Source: Chrysoperla carnea
Taxonomy: Eukaryota > Arthropoda > Insecta > Neuroptera > Chrysopidae
Direction: 5' to 3'
NCBI RefSeq assembly: GCF_905475395.1
Contig: NC_058338.1
Span: 14,584,935 to 14,648,934, forward strand
DNA: 64,000 nt
Shown here piece by piece: positions 11,948 through 24,500 of this stretch (the stretch's first letter is position 1; every line of letters begins with the position of its first letter). Position numbers and translations under genes: made by a program. The notes under the pieces are model-generated. The model was given only the letters and a program-made list of their open reading frames with translations. It was not told the origin of the DNA and searched no databases.

Positions 11948-12338
11948 TATTCGTTGTGTGCGTAGTCATGGTAGGAACAATAAAATCGATGCCAACGCTT
12001 TAAGTGAAAAATTTTGGAGTTAAAGGGGGCTGTTATGACTAATTTGCAATTATTTACATGTTAATGTTATAGAAATGTCAAATTAAAATTATTGAAAAAC
12101 ACGAATTAATTAAACTTAATGCATTAAAAATTGTGAAAATAAGAAATCAAATTGAACAAATATTATTTTTCAAATGTAAATTATCATAATTATTTATTTA
12201 AATTTGTGAGACAAGAATATTAAATTTTAAATGTAAGTCTTAAATGCAATCCATACAATTATATATGCATCCATACAATTCTATAATTAAAGTAGTGTAT
12301 CGTTACCATGGAAACGAAACTCACGCACGGAGCGAATA
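11948..12338 (+). mobile_element. 391-bp MITE with TATTCG ends, copy 2
   Basis: Same ends, length and orientation as copy 1. By eye there are roughly ten substitutions, so the two copies share a recent source. TA flanks the element. Confidence 0.8.
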
Positions 12339-12386
12339 CTGTCATAATTAAGAAAAAGGCTACAAATTTTACTTACTGCTTTTTAT

Positions 12387-12645
12387 ACCATGTATATATG
12401 AATTATACATAGTATATTAAGCTTAGTCCCAAGTTTGTTCGCTTAAAAAATATTGCTGCTACGAAAAAAATTTTGGTATAGCCGTTCATGGAATCAGCTA
12501 ATTAGTCCATTTTCGGTTCGTCTGTGAACACGATAACTCAAAAACGAAAAAACATATCAAGCTGAAATTTTTACAGCGCACTCAAGACGTAAAAAGTGAG
12601 GTCGAGTTCGTGAATGAGCAACATAGGTCAATTGGGTCTTGGTGT
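12387..12645 (-). repeat. repeat A, copy A4 (minus, partial)
   Basis: The 3' half of family A in reverse: TACCATGTATATATGAATTA at the low end, then TTAGTCCCAAGTTTGTTCGC, to CAATTGGGTCTTGG. The 5' half is missing. Confidence 0.7.
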
Positions 12646-13179
12646 TTTCCGAAAAAAAAGAAACAGAAATACCTGATTTGATGTAAGGTCCAATGTTTAA
12701 TTTGATTGTAATATTACTATTTATTTTAATTTTATCAAAAAACAAATCCAGGTTGATATTCAGTCATTAGCCTACCTGCATTTTGAAGAAATCCCCTGAT
12801 TTCAATGCAAATTCTGAATTCTGAAAAAATGACTGAAGAAACATTAGACGCTAAGCACTACACCTTACCCTATAGTTTCTCAATGTTAGATGGATTTATA
12901 CATATATACCATTTGGATTTATGCATTATATTATATATTTGTACAAATTGTGTCCAAATGACTTTGTGTTGCAGAATAAATGTAAAATCATTCTTAATCA
13001 AAGTATTAAAGAAGAAATAAGCAAGCTGTGGGTAGATAGGGTGCAACCCTTGAGGTCCACATAAAAGAGGTCCACATTGAGCATAAAAAAAGTGTTTTTT
13101 TTTTAATTCGAAATAACCTTAATGTTATGGACATTCTCGGATCATATTGGCGTTAATACGCTTCGATCGACATCTCAAC
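12646..13179. other. non-coding stretch, partly repeated
   Basis: The end (about 13018-13070) has AGGGTGCAACCCTTGAGGTC, which recurs inverted near 20735-20775. No gene seen; the open frame 12805-13020 has no family resemblance. Confidence 0.4.
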
Positions 13180-13494
13180 GAAGTCGATATCAATACTTAA
13201 TTGACCTATGCTGCCTATTTACGAACTCGACTTTCTACGTTCACTTTTTACGTTCTAAGCACGAGTTAAAAATATCGACTTGATACCTCTTTTCGTTTTT
13301 GAGTTATCGTGTTTATAGACGGACAGACAGACGGGCAGACAGACAGAGAGTCAATCGGAAATGGACTAATTATGTGATGCTATGAACATCTATATCAAAA
13401 TTTTGTTACTATCGTCAATAGTTTTAAGCGTTACAAACCTGGGACTAAACTTAGTATACCTTGATATATTTCATATACATATACATGGTATAAT
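13180..13494 (+). repeat. repeat A, copy A5 (plus, 3' half)
   Basis: It starts within the family at AATTGACCTATGCTGCC and runs through the GACGGACAGACAGACGGGCA block to ATACATGGTATA at the normal 3' end. Confidence 0.7.
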
Positions 13495-16400
13495 AAACAG
13501 AAGTTAAATTTTGATAACCATGTTTTTGAAAAATTGTACTCAGATAAATTTTACTGATGCATAACCGGTAGTTATAAACAAGTACCTACTGTAGTTTATG
13601 AGCGAATATATCCAATTATATAATGCCTACATCGGATTATAGTTCCTTAGTAACCGACATGATCGTAACTAGAACATATAGAGAGGAGTTTGGAACAGAC
13701 GTATTGGGTTTAAAGGATAATTTACAAGCAAATAACATTTATATGAAACATTAAATATCTACAAGTTATAAACAAGTACTTTACAATGCTCATAGTAATA
13801 ATAGATGGTCTATGTTTATGCCAATTGAATGTTTTCTTGTCTTTGTAAATTAGGTACTTTGATGACTTTATCATTAAGAGAATAATTTTATTGTTTAAAC
13901 GAAATAATAATACAACATTTACAAAAGCGTCCCAAATAAGAGAGATTTTATCCGACTTGTCTGTGGCTGACCTTTTTATCGTCAATGTGACGGATTTACC
14001 AATAGGCTTAGCATATGGTGATAAATTTTAGGGGCGGCAAATTTGGTTCAAAAATTTATATTTACAAAAATTACAATATATTAATACTATACAATATACC
14101 GAATAATTCAACGTCTGTATAAAAAAAATGACTAAAAGTTTTATAAAGTGTACTTTTATGAATAAAATTTAAAATTATTCCAATAGCTTTTGATCCGGTC
14201 AATTTAAACATTCAAAGGTACAAAAATTCACATCCGGCTGAATTTTGGTAGGATTGTTCAAAGAACCATCATAAATGAAAACTAAAAAGTCCTCATCGAT
14301 CCGATGTGTGGATAATAATTTACGTAGATAAACGGGTTTTTTGCGTTTTTCAGCAAAACGGTAGGTTTTATCATAAAATTAGTGTGAACAAAAATTGTAG
14401 ATAAGATAATTAAATATAAAAAATGTACCAATACTTTTTTTCCTAATAGCCACCGTTTCTGAGATCTTACGATTCAAAAAGTTGAAAGGGTATTCGTCAT
14501 ATGCACACGTTTCAATGCCAGCTCATGGTCACAGATTTCTGCTCTTTAAGATATTCTGAAAATTCATTAGCTCTTTCAGTACTTGCATTGATTAGTGTCT
14601 TCATACCACGTTCAACAGTAACAATTTCACCTTCAGTTAAAAGTTTACACAAGTAAAACAATATTCTAACCAAAAGTTCACTTGACGTAGTTTGTTTTTA
14701 AATAAACGCTTTTTTTAGCTAAGTACACTACCTCAAGTATACTTAGCGCGTTTTTTATAACGTGATTTGTCCAGAAATCCTGGTAAAATTGTTACCATTG
14801 AACGTTGTATGAAGACATTATGCAAGTACTGAAAGAAGTAATGTAAAAATTATATTCGAAAGTTTTCTATTACGGAATCTATTAAACGAGAACATGAAGA
14901 ACAAGAACCCAGCACATCTACAGTAAATTCTTCTTGTACTAGAGCACGTGTAAGTAAATCACATTTCTATTGTAGAAAACTATTCTTATTTTGCGGCAAG
15001 GAATTGAATGAAGCGTATGAAAAAGAAGGACGACTGGGGTTAAAGTCGATCGTCCTCAAGATGAAACTACGAAGCGGGCAATAACGGTGACTGTCAGTTC
15101 ACGCTAAGTGCACTAGCACAAAAGTGATCTTCTAGTTCAACCAACTAGTAGTTGATTCTACTAGTTTTTGACGATATAATTGATGTATTTGCGAAATTAA
15201 AAGGTAATGTACAACTTTAATAACATAATTGATTTCATTGCGGTCATAAAACGGATTATTAATAAATAATTTAACAAGAATATTCTTAGTATTGTTGTTA
15301 ACGTTGATCGAATGTATACTCAGTGTCACAAAAAATTGCACGAATTACATATGATACTATAATTAATCCTTGCAGAATGAAAAAATTTGGAGCTATTTCA
15401 AAAAATTTTACGTACAAATGTTGTAGATTTTTTAATTTTCTAAAACGTTTCCATGTATTTTTTTTGGATACAACAACTATTAAATCTTAAAAAACCAGTT
15501 TTCACCCCATTCTCTCCTTTTAACCACCCCCCTCTGCGACTGCAAACATTCAGCTCTAAATTTTTTTACTCTGTATTGGTAATCACTTTCTCTACCCTTT
15601 CCCGTTGAGATTTCGATGTAAAGAATTTTTTCTCCGAAAAACGTTATTCGCCTACATTACTTCTATTCAAAGCAAATAAGATAATATGGTCTAGGGACTT
15701 GTGTAATGGAGATAAAGTATCGCAGAGAAGAAATTGCATTGACAAGAAATTAAATTCAATTGATGAAATAATTTATATACACTGAAGGCCATTTATCTAG
15801 AATAATTACAAAATTTATTAAGTTATAAGAACTATGACGATGAACATTCATTAAACCTTGAATTGTCCATTTATAATATCGTATGCATTGTGCAATCAAT
15901 TGATAAGAGCCAAAACAGAACAAAGCGGACGAAATCAAATACAGAGTGCAACAGAAATGTTTGTCGTAAAGAAATTAATCGGTCTTTCTATATTTCTAAT
16001 TACTAAAAATTCTAACTACTAAAAATTCATTGAAATGGTTTTCAAATCTTGGACAGTTGCAAACATCTTGGCCTTTGTTACCACTAACGTATTATGTTGT
16101 CAGTGCCTTTCGAAGCAAAATTATTGAAAAATTCGATTTCCATGAATTCTACACTCGAGGCACCGTTAAAACTCCATTTTTTTCTTTATAACCAAACTAA
16201 GGTGGGTTTACCAATCCTTCAATTTATCTTCTTAACACATACGCTTTCTAAGATAAGCTATAAAATGTTCCAGAATATTTTAGAATAGACCTACTATTTG
16301 ATAAATATATCGGTCAATGGTTAAATATATTCTAGAAAATATGTTAAAAGCAGCGAATAGAACATTCGAATAGAACATTACTTGGTCCATAGTTAATATT

Positions 16401-18069
16401 TTTATGATAAATCCATTTTGAGACGGATTTTTTTAGATAGTTTTAGAATTTTCGAAAAGGTTCTTCAGTTATATGAAGCGAATCTGAATCAAATTGATTA
16501 AAATTGGATTGAATTTCCAAATATCTCAATATTCAACAGATAAATTAAAACCACTTTGAAAAACATGACAAAATATTCTATAAAGTGTTGAAACTTCACG
16601 TCCGCAACGTTGAACAGAATGTGCAATCGGTACATCATACAGAAGAATCACAGAGAAAAAATTTTGCAAAATTCAAAACATTTTAAACTCAAGTTTTAAA
16701 CGTTCTTTCATTCTGTACATGAATGGCAAATTTTATTGAAGCACATTATTACTTTTACAAAAAAAAAAGGAAACTGATTGGTTATTATTAGTAAATATAG
16801 GACAAAGTTCAAATACGACGTACTGGGCTTATTACCTAGAAATAAGTAGTAGACAAATTGTGTTTTAATTGTTCGACTCTCATGTAGAGGGTTCTATATT
16901 ACGTTAAAACACTTCTTCATATGTTCAAAGCGTATAAACTGCGGAATTATTTAGGAATCTTTGATAAGTTTTCTTTCAGTAGAAAGTACACGATATATCA
17001 TCAAGGGAGTACACCGAAACAATCAATTTTGTTCCAAGGAACATGTGGTTAGATGGAGCTACGAACGTGACAAAACTTTGAACTCTGTTCCGAAATTGTG
17101 CCGAATCCGTTGTGTTTTTCTTTTAAATGATTCGAACAATAAATTTTTTTTATGAGAAAAATTTTTATTATTTAAAGTTTTTCTCTTTTTCCAACAGTTA
17201 ATATAGAGTATGTCTTAGTTTATCTTCCTTTTTTACAAATTCAAGACTTTGTAAAAGTTGCTGGCTGAGAAAAGTTCGGGTTGTTGAATTCATATTTCTT
17301 ATACCAAAAAAATTGTTTCGCTGTATCCCTACCACTCCCTTGATTATTGAAAATTTGTTCAAAAACACCTTGTGTGTTCAGCTTCCTAGAAACAGCTCCC
17401 TAGAAACAATACATTGCTTGCTTTTATTAAAAATTTTCCATCATAGATTGACACATGAACGAAGGTTTTAATAACGACAATTATTTCGATTAAATAAATT
17501 GCATACTCGAATTTTTGCTGTTGTTGACAACGTCATTGAGATGGACAGGTAGTATCAGATTTCACAAACCAACTCTATAATAATCAATACTTTAATATCT
17601 CTACAGTCTAAGTGGAGTAACAATATTAAAAATTTGTAAATGAATTGAGTTCAAGTTAAGAAAGTTCACTTTGATATTATCAACTCTTCAACTCTCTTTT
17701 CGGCTTCTTTATGGAGATGTTTCAAAAAATGAGAAGAAAAAATCTCATTTGATTAAAATGCAACTTAGAATAAATAAATTGGCAGTTCATAGTCGGCAGT
17801 AGTCCACTAGACTAACTTCTCAGAGAGGAAAAAACATTAAAAAAAAGGTCTTGTTAGCCTTCATAGATTATTCTTCGAACATGTAGGTGTAGCTTATGCT
17901 GGAACGATCATTATCTCCATAGATAAATGATGGGTTTTATCCACTTTTCAGATTCTGTTTAATCTGTTTTTTTCCAGTTTTTTTATTACCATTAAAAAAC
18001 GGCTCTACTAATTCTGCTGAAAACTTTCAGTTCTTTGAATGCTGAAAAATGGAGAAGAAATAATAACGG
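13495..18069. other. long non-coding stretch
   Basis: No exon I can support. A short frame at 13846-14031 preceded by a possible acceptor encodes a peptide with LSVADLF, like GPCR helix 2; see the findings. Everything else is AT-rich sequence without recognisable elements. Confidence 0.4.
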
Positions 18070-18190
18070 ACAACTGGAAAGGAGCTTTTAAGTGATTTTA
18101 TGAACATCTACCAAAATTTCGCTTGTAGCATCAATATTTTTAAGCCTTACAAACTGGGGACTTAACTTAGTATAGATTGATATATTTCGT
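18070..18190 (+). repeat. repeat A, copy A6 (short 3' fragment)
   Basis: Diverged family A words: ACGGACAACTGGAAAGGAGC, AAGTGATTTTATGAACATCT, TAGCATCAATATTTTTAAGC. Confidence 0.6.
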
Positions 18191-20338
18191 ATTAAACCGA
18201 AACAGTAAGTTTACGGTAAATAGTTTGAAATTTTTTCTAATATACGTTTAAGACTTCGTTCTATTAATTAAAAAGTTGTTTTTTTTTTGCTCAAGTTTGC
18301 CGATTTTTTATAATCCCTCGATTTTTGGAGTTATTGGCTCCCGAGTTATTGAAATAGGACACTCATAAGACCTCATAATATTTTTGCCTAATTTTTTATT
18401 AATAATATGTCGTGAATCATGCGCTAAAATCATTTGATTTTTTTCTATGCATCCGTATTTAAATATAAAAAAATACAGGGTCAAGTGTAGGTGATTTGGG
18501 TAACAAACTACCTTTTTTTTTACAAATCTACTCATCTCTTACTACTCATTATTAAAAATTAAATGACATTTTGAATTTAAAAAAAAAAAAAAAAAAAACA
18601 TTAAAAATTATGGATCAAGCTTTCACATTATCATATTTTTTCATTTTAAAAATGGGAAAAGTATATTATATTTAACAACAAAAAACCTGATATTACAATG
18701 CCCTGGACACATTATAGCTGTTATCATAAAGAAATGATAATAATTTATATTAATTAGGTAATTTACACAACTAATTAAAAACATTAAATTGTAATTATTG
18801 GACTGGCACGTTTACGTTTAATGCCAGTCATTAATGTCAGGATATGATGTCACTCACTATAAACAAGAGGCAGAGTAATATACCGTATATGAAATTTACA
18901 GGATGTTCACAAATTAATGAATTATTGAACTAATTTAAACTAACTTCCACGGGCCATCATGAATTCAAATTAGCTTAAATAACTGGTAATGCGAAGAGAA
19001 ATAATAATCGAAAAAGTACAACCTACAAAACAGTCTAACCCAGGAATCAACATCTAGTCAGTTAGTTTTTAGGGGAACCGGTAAAATGTGTTTGCCTGAG
19101 TGTACTCAACAAAATCATATGCATGCCAATTTGTGTTTTTTCGATTTACGCCCATACAGTGCGACAGAAGTACCTTACTAACTTTCTCTTTATTTAACAT
19201 TTAAAAAAAAAAAAAAAAAACTATCGAATATTTGATTTCGGACAATTTTCAGCATTTTTTATCTTTTTTAATTTTTACTTCACCTTAAAGTTTCCGAGAT
19301 ATAAGCGTTTGAAAAAAAAGAAAGCAGATTTTCGCCGAAAACTCGTTATTACTTAAAATAAAGATTATTTTGTAGTTTAAAAATAGTAATTAACTACGAC
19401 CCTTGATACTGCTCTACTGCGTCAATTGAAGAACATTATTCTAATTTTAAATGTATGGGTGACTTTTGTGCCAGCCTGTATCTCTGTTTATAAACTATCG
19501 AACTACTCCCAAGAGATTATAGTCACTGTAATCATCCAACCATATTTGAAGTCATTTTAATACCCTGGAGAGATTTCCATACACATACATTCATTTTTTT
19601 TATTCAATTTTTAATTTTTAATTTATTACCGACCAGAAAAGTCAGTTTTATTTGTAAGGTATAAACAGGTAATTATAATTAACTTATTTAAATATTCCAA
19701 CATATGAATCAACAGGATAATTCGTTCTGGGAGTAAATAATACTACTGAAAGTTTTTATAAGAAACATATTTACGGCCTAAAGCCTCGAAATTATTATTA
19801 TTCACTTCCCATTATAAAGAAGTTCTTGTAATTGGTTTGAAAAATCAAAACTGTTCAAATGTGTCAACCGATTTCAAAGATATTTATTAACATTAAACAT
19901 TTCATTAAAACAAAACTTCCATTCGGTAAACAGGTGGGTGAAGGTCGACCTTTAGTCGGCTCCTGTACTACAATTAGTAAATTTGGAGAAAATCACTTAA
20001 AAAATAATTAATCCCCAGATCGTTTTTTCTGTAAAACTAATATTTACTGAAATATTTACGATAGTTGATATTATGCATTAAAGAAATATTTTCCCAGTGC
20101 GGGGGGAGGGGTGTATTGATCTCAGTACTAACATCTAAGCTACAGATTGTAGTAAAAAAATAAAAAAAGAACTTTTTTAGCAATCTCAACATTAAATTTT
20201 TGTCCATCTAAAATATACCAACTTTATTGATATGGTGGGAGCGCACATAAATGCTTATTACATATTATATATTGATATACTACATAACAGAAATGCGTTT
20301 CCACCATTTACTTACTGCATCTATAAACATTCCCAGTC
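18191..20338. other. non-coding stretch
   Basis: No gene. Contains A-runs near 18580-18598 and 19203-19220. Nothing else recognised. Confidence 0.45.
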
Positions 20339-20697
20339 TATTCGCACCGTGCGTGAGTTTTATTGTTTCCATGGTAACGATACACTACTTTAATTATAGA
20401 ATTGTATGGATTGCATTTATGACTTACATTAAAAATTTAATATTCTTGTTTCACAAATTTAAATAAATAATTATGATAATTTACAATTGAAAAATAATAT
20501 TTGTGCAATTTGATTCCTTATTTTCACAATTTTTAATGCATTAAGTTTAATTAATTAGTTTTCTTCAAATATTTTAATTTAACATTTTCTATAACATAAA
20601 CATGTAAAGAATTTCAAATTAGTCATAACAGCCTGCTTTATCGCCAAAATTTTCACTGGAAGCGCTGGCATCGATTTTATGGTCCCTACCATGACTG
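20339..20697 (-). mobile_element. TATTCG MITE, copy 3 (inverted, truncated)
   Basis: TATTCGCACCGTGCGT at the low end is the inverse of the 3' terminus of copies 1 and 2, and the body matches them in reverse down to TCCCTACCATGACT, where similarity stops. The other terminal repeat is missing. It is more diverged than copies 1 and 2. Confidence 0.75.
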
Positions 20698-21261
20698 TTT
20701 TTTCTTATATCTCTTTATTATACTGGGATGTTTTTCGTGTGAACCTCAAGGGTCGCACCAGACCCACCCCACGGCTTGTTTATTTACAGAACAAAGACTG
20801 TTTTAGAGTATATTATCAAAATACTGTGAAGCTCTATTTTGATAAAAATAAGTCCAAATATGTCTACGCACAAAAATTTTTTTTTAAAATTTGGTGCAAT
20901 TATATCTCGTAGTGGTAGTATTTCACACTAAAATATTAATTGTTGAACATGCAAGTGCTATGAGTATTTACGTTCATTTGTTATTTAATTAATAAAGATA
21001 TTTATATATAATTTAAATGTTAAGTTTTTTTATAGGTCATTTAGCTGTTAAATTCCATTAATTTTATACATTTTTTAATTATCTATATAAAAAAAAAGCA
21101 AGGATCAAGTCCCCTGAAATTATATTACAGGATTACTAACAGGTGATATCATGCAATTGTATTCCATTCTCATAAAGAAAGATTATGTTTTAAGGCTTAA
21201 AATAATACGTTGTCACAATTTGTGTGACAAAAATTTACCTATTACGTATTTAAACTAGAAA
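20698..21261. other. non-coding stretch
   Basis: No gene. The first 80 bases include CCTCAAGGGTCGCACCAGAC, an inverted match to sequence near 13050. Confidence 0.4.
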
Positions 21262-21480
21262 AGTGGCGAGTTCGATTTCCGCCGTCGCAACAAAATTAAT
21301 TAAATTAATAGTTGTGATGGGCTGGTGTAGTGCATAGTATAATATGCATGAAGGAGATGCACTCAGCCTCTGAAATTATTTGCGGAAACGTGGTAAAACA
21401 CACACATGATATTACAATTGGCTCTATAGCCTAAGTGTGTCCTTCGTGGACAGTCAATACAACCTAACCTAACCTAACCA
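21262..21480 (+). mobile_element. tRNA-derived SINE, 5'-truncated copy
   Basis: It begins just upstream of a pol III B box (GAGTTCGATTTCC), then matches the fuller SINE at 36805-37090: GCTGGTGTAGTGCAT, GCACTCAGCCTCTGAAATT, GCCTAAGTGTGTCCTTCGTG. The tail is CCTAACCTAACCTAACC. The A-box half is missing. It lies just upstream of an SPR exon. Confidence 0.8.
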
Positions 21481-21564
21481 TCATATCATAGAAGGCATAC
21501 AAATAAATTAAATTTTTGAAACAGTTATTTTAATAATATTGAAGGTGATTTTCTTCTTTTGCAG

Positions 21565-24500
21565 GTTTTACCAGCATTATTTCATACGGCTAGTATTTGG
21601 TTAACGTTGGCTTTGGCTACACAACGATATATTTATGTTTGCCATGCGGCAATTGCACGTGTATGTTGTACAATGGATCGTGTTGTTAAAGCATTGATTG
21701 GTATTGCGGTTGCGGCTATATTACATCAAAGCACACGATTTTTCGATCGAGATTATATGGAGGTAAGAAGTTAAAATAATTATGAATTATTAATTTATTT
21801 CCACTTCTAAAACAATTTATGATGCCAATGTTTATAGTATATTTTTCAATTGCTGTTTTATAAACTTTAAAGTTTGAGTAAAATCATAACATTTGATTAA
21901 AAATTATATAAAACTAGCTTTTACCCACGGCTACGACCGCGTTTTTGTCCTCATAAATAACTGGCAAAGATTATTAAATATAAAATACAGGATGCTTCTG
22001 TATACAATATTATTTGTTCTGTCATCCGATGCAAATATGTGAAGTTTAAAGGTTACGTATAAATTGGAAAAGGCCGTAAATTGTATCTTTCACCCTGTTT
22101 TTGAAATGTCAAAAAAAAAAAGATAACTTAAAAGAAAACTTAAAACTTTGGAAAAACTGGCCTTTGGCTGGCATTGGTCCTTAGACCTCGACCTTAACTT
22201 GGCCTTCGGCCTAGTTGGCGCATTCAGCATTAAAGCTCGCTGCGCTCGCATATAGCTCAGTGAATATGCAATATTCAAATGTACACTTATTCGATTTACA
22301 CGGATAAAAGTATATGTATCAAATATAATCAGTTTTCAACTTTTTTTAAATGTCAGAAGTATGTCTGATAACCTATGTAGAACAGATGTCCATAAATTGT
22401 TCTGCTTCACCCTGTGTTAATTTTTTTTTTTAATTTATCTTTATAAATTAAAGCTCGTGTGTTATTCTGATGTAGGAGCTATATAATTGTTAAGTTTCAT
22501 TCAAATTCATTCAATAATTTTTGCGTGAAAGCGTAGCAAACAAACAAACAAACATCCTTACTTTCACATTTATAATGTATATAGAGATATAGAGATTAAA
22601 ATGGCAAAACGCGATTTAAAGCCGCGTTTTTGGTATGTTATTTAACTCCTTGCGAGAATGTGAAACTACGTTTTCCAAGCAAAAGAAAGTAGTGCTCCAA
22701 ATTTTTGGATTTTTTTCAGTTTATCACTTATAATGCAGGTAAGAAAGTAGTGTTCCAAATTTTTAGACTTTTTTTCAGTTTTTCTCCTATTATGCACAAA
22801 ATAAATAGCTTTACATCACCTTTCGACCAAGAATAACCAAGCATCCATCCTATATACATGTCTCTTAAAATATTTTTATCTAACGCATTTTCATTACTTT
22901 CCAAGATGACATGTTTGTTGGAAATAATGATTACGATTTTCGAATTCATTATGTACGTTAAGAGTTCCTTCTAAACTAATTAAGAAGCTAATAAGATAAT
23001 TTTATTTGTTTTAGAAGAAAAAATTAAATTTAAATATTAAAATGTTTCTCAAGTTCTACTAAGCAGAACTGTACCATGCAATACTGATGAAAAAACTGTA
23101 TAGAGAAAATAGAATGACTATTTTTTTCCACTTGGAAAGAAATGAGTTTCATTACAAATTTTAATTACATCTTAAAGACGATGTCATCGTCATCTATCTA
23201 ATGAAACACTTGAAACATCAGCTAGTCAGCCAGCCAGCATTATCGTTGAATGAATAATTACTTTTTACACCATCAGTTCTAATGATTTCCCCTTTTCATT
23301 CTATTTTCATAGACATATCTAATTTACAGTATGTTTTATTTTTAAACAATTTCCACTTTGCAAATGAAGATCAACTGCTAATCAATCACCAATGTCAGAT
23401 GAATATCCAACAAAAAACCTTCACGGAGGCAAAGAATTTTCGAATTATTAGCCACTTGTTTTCAGCCATATTATGAATACTTTTGAGGATTGTAAAGTTA
23501 AATAAATAGCTTGATGAGTAAAAACATACAATTGACTAAGTTAATTGATGAAATATTATGTATAGACAGTGTTGATTACTCTGCCACATTACACATACAT
23601 AAATGTCACAAAATATAACTGATACTCCCATATAATACAAACTATACAATTTGCGCTGTCACGGGTAAACAGTAATTTACGAAAAAATGACATTTACGAA
23701 CAAATATTTCAAGCAAAGTTATTCATTTTTTTACTTTTTTTTTATTTAAACTTTTATTCTATCTCTAACGGTTTACAAGATGGCCCAATTAACCTTTGTT
23801 GCTCATTTACGAACTCGACCTCACTTTTTAAGTCTTGAGTACAGCTTGATATTTCTCTTCGTTTTAGTGTTATCGTGTTCACAGACGGTCGGGCGGACGG
23901 ACGGACGGATAACCGGAAATGGACTAATTAGATGATTCTATGAACACCTATACCAAAATTTTTTTCGTAGCATCAATATTTTTAAGCATTACAAACTTGG
24001 TACTAAACTTAATATACTATCTATATTTCATATATACATGGTATAATAATGTGGATAAAAAGTCTGTTAAAAAATTTAAATTGTGATATCTTAAATTTTT
24101 TCGTATAAAAATACATTTCCGTTTAAATTCTCCTTACATTCTGCCAAATAACATAATGATTTATCATATGTGTTCAGATTTAATAGCTACTATATATGTG
24201 ACACAAAAACACTCTTTTCAAGGTGTGATCAAAATCATATAAAGTTGATTCAAAAAGGTGTTTATACATAAAAAAAGATAGTCAGTCATGGGAACTGCTT
24301 AAAGCTTTGAAATATATTTTTTTTATTTAATTTTTTAATTAATTATAGTATAAATAATTAAAATCTCATAATTTGTAAATTGAAATTATTAATGTGTGTA
24401 TAAAAAACAACATAAAAAATAAAAAATTCGTAGCGTAGGAGCTGTGTTAGTGCATTCCCTAAGAGATTGAAAAAATAACACATTTTTCTAAAAATCGGAA

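Noticed and set aside
21462-21480. Interstitial telomere from CCTAACCTAACC
   Set aside because: Only three units, always at the end of the SINE; it is the SINE tail.
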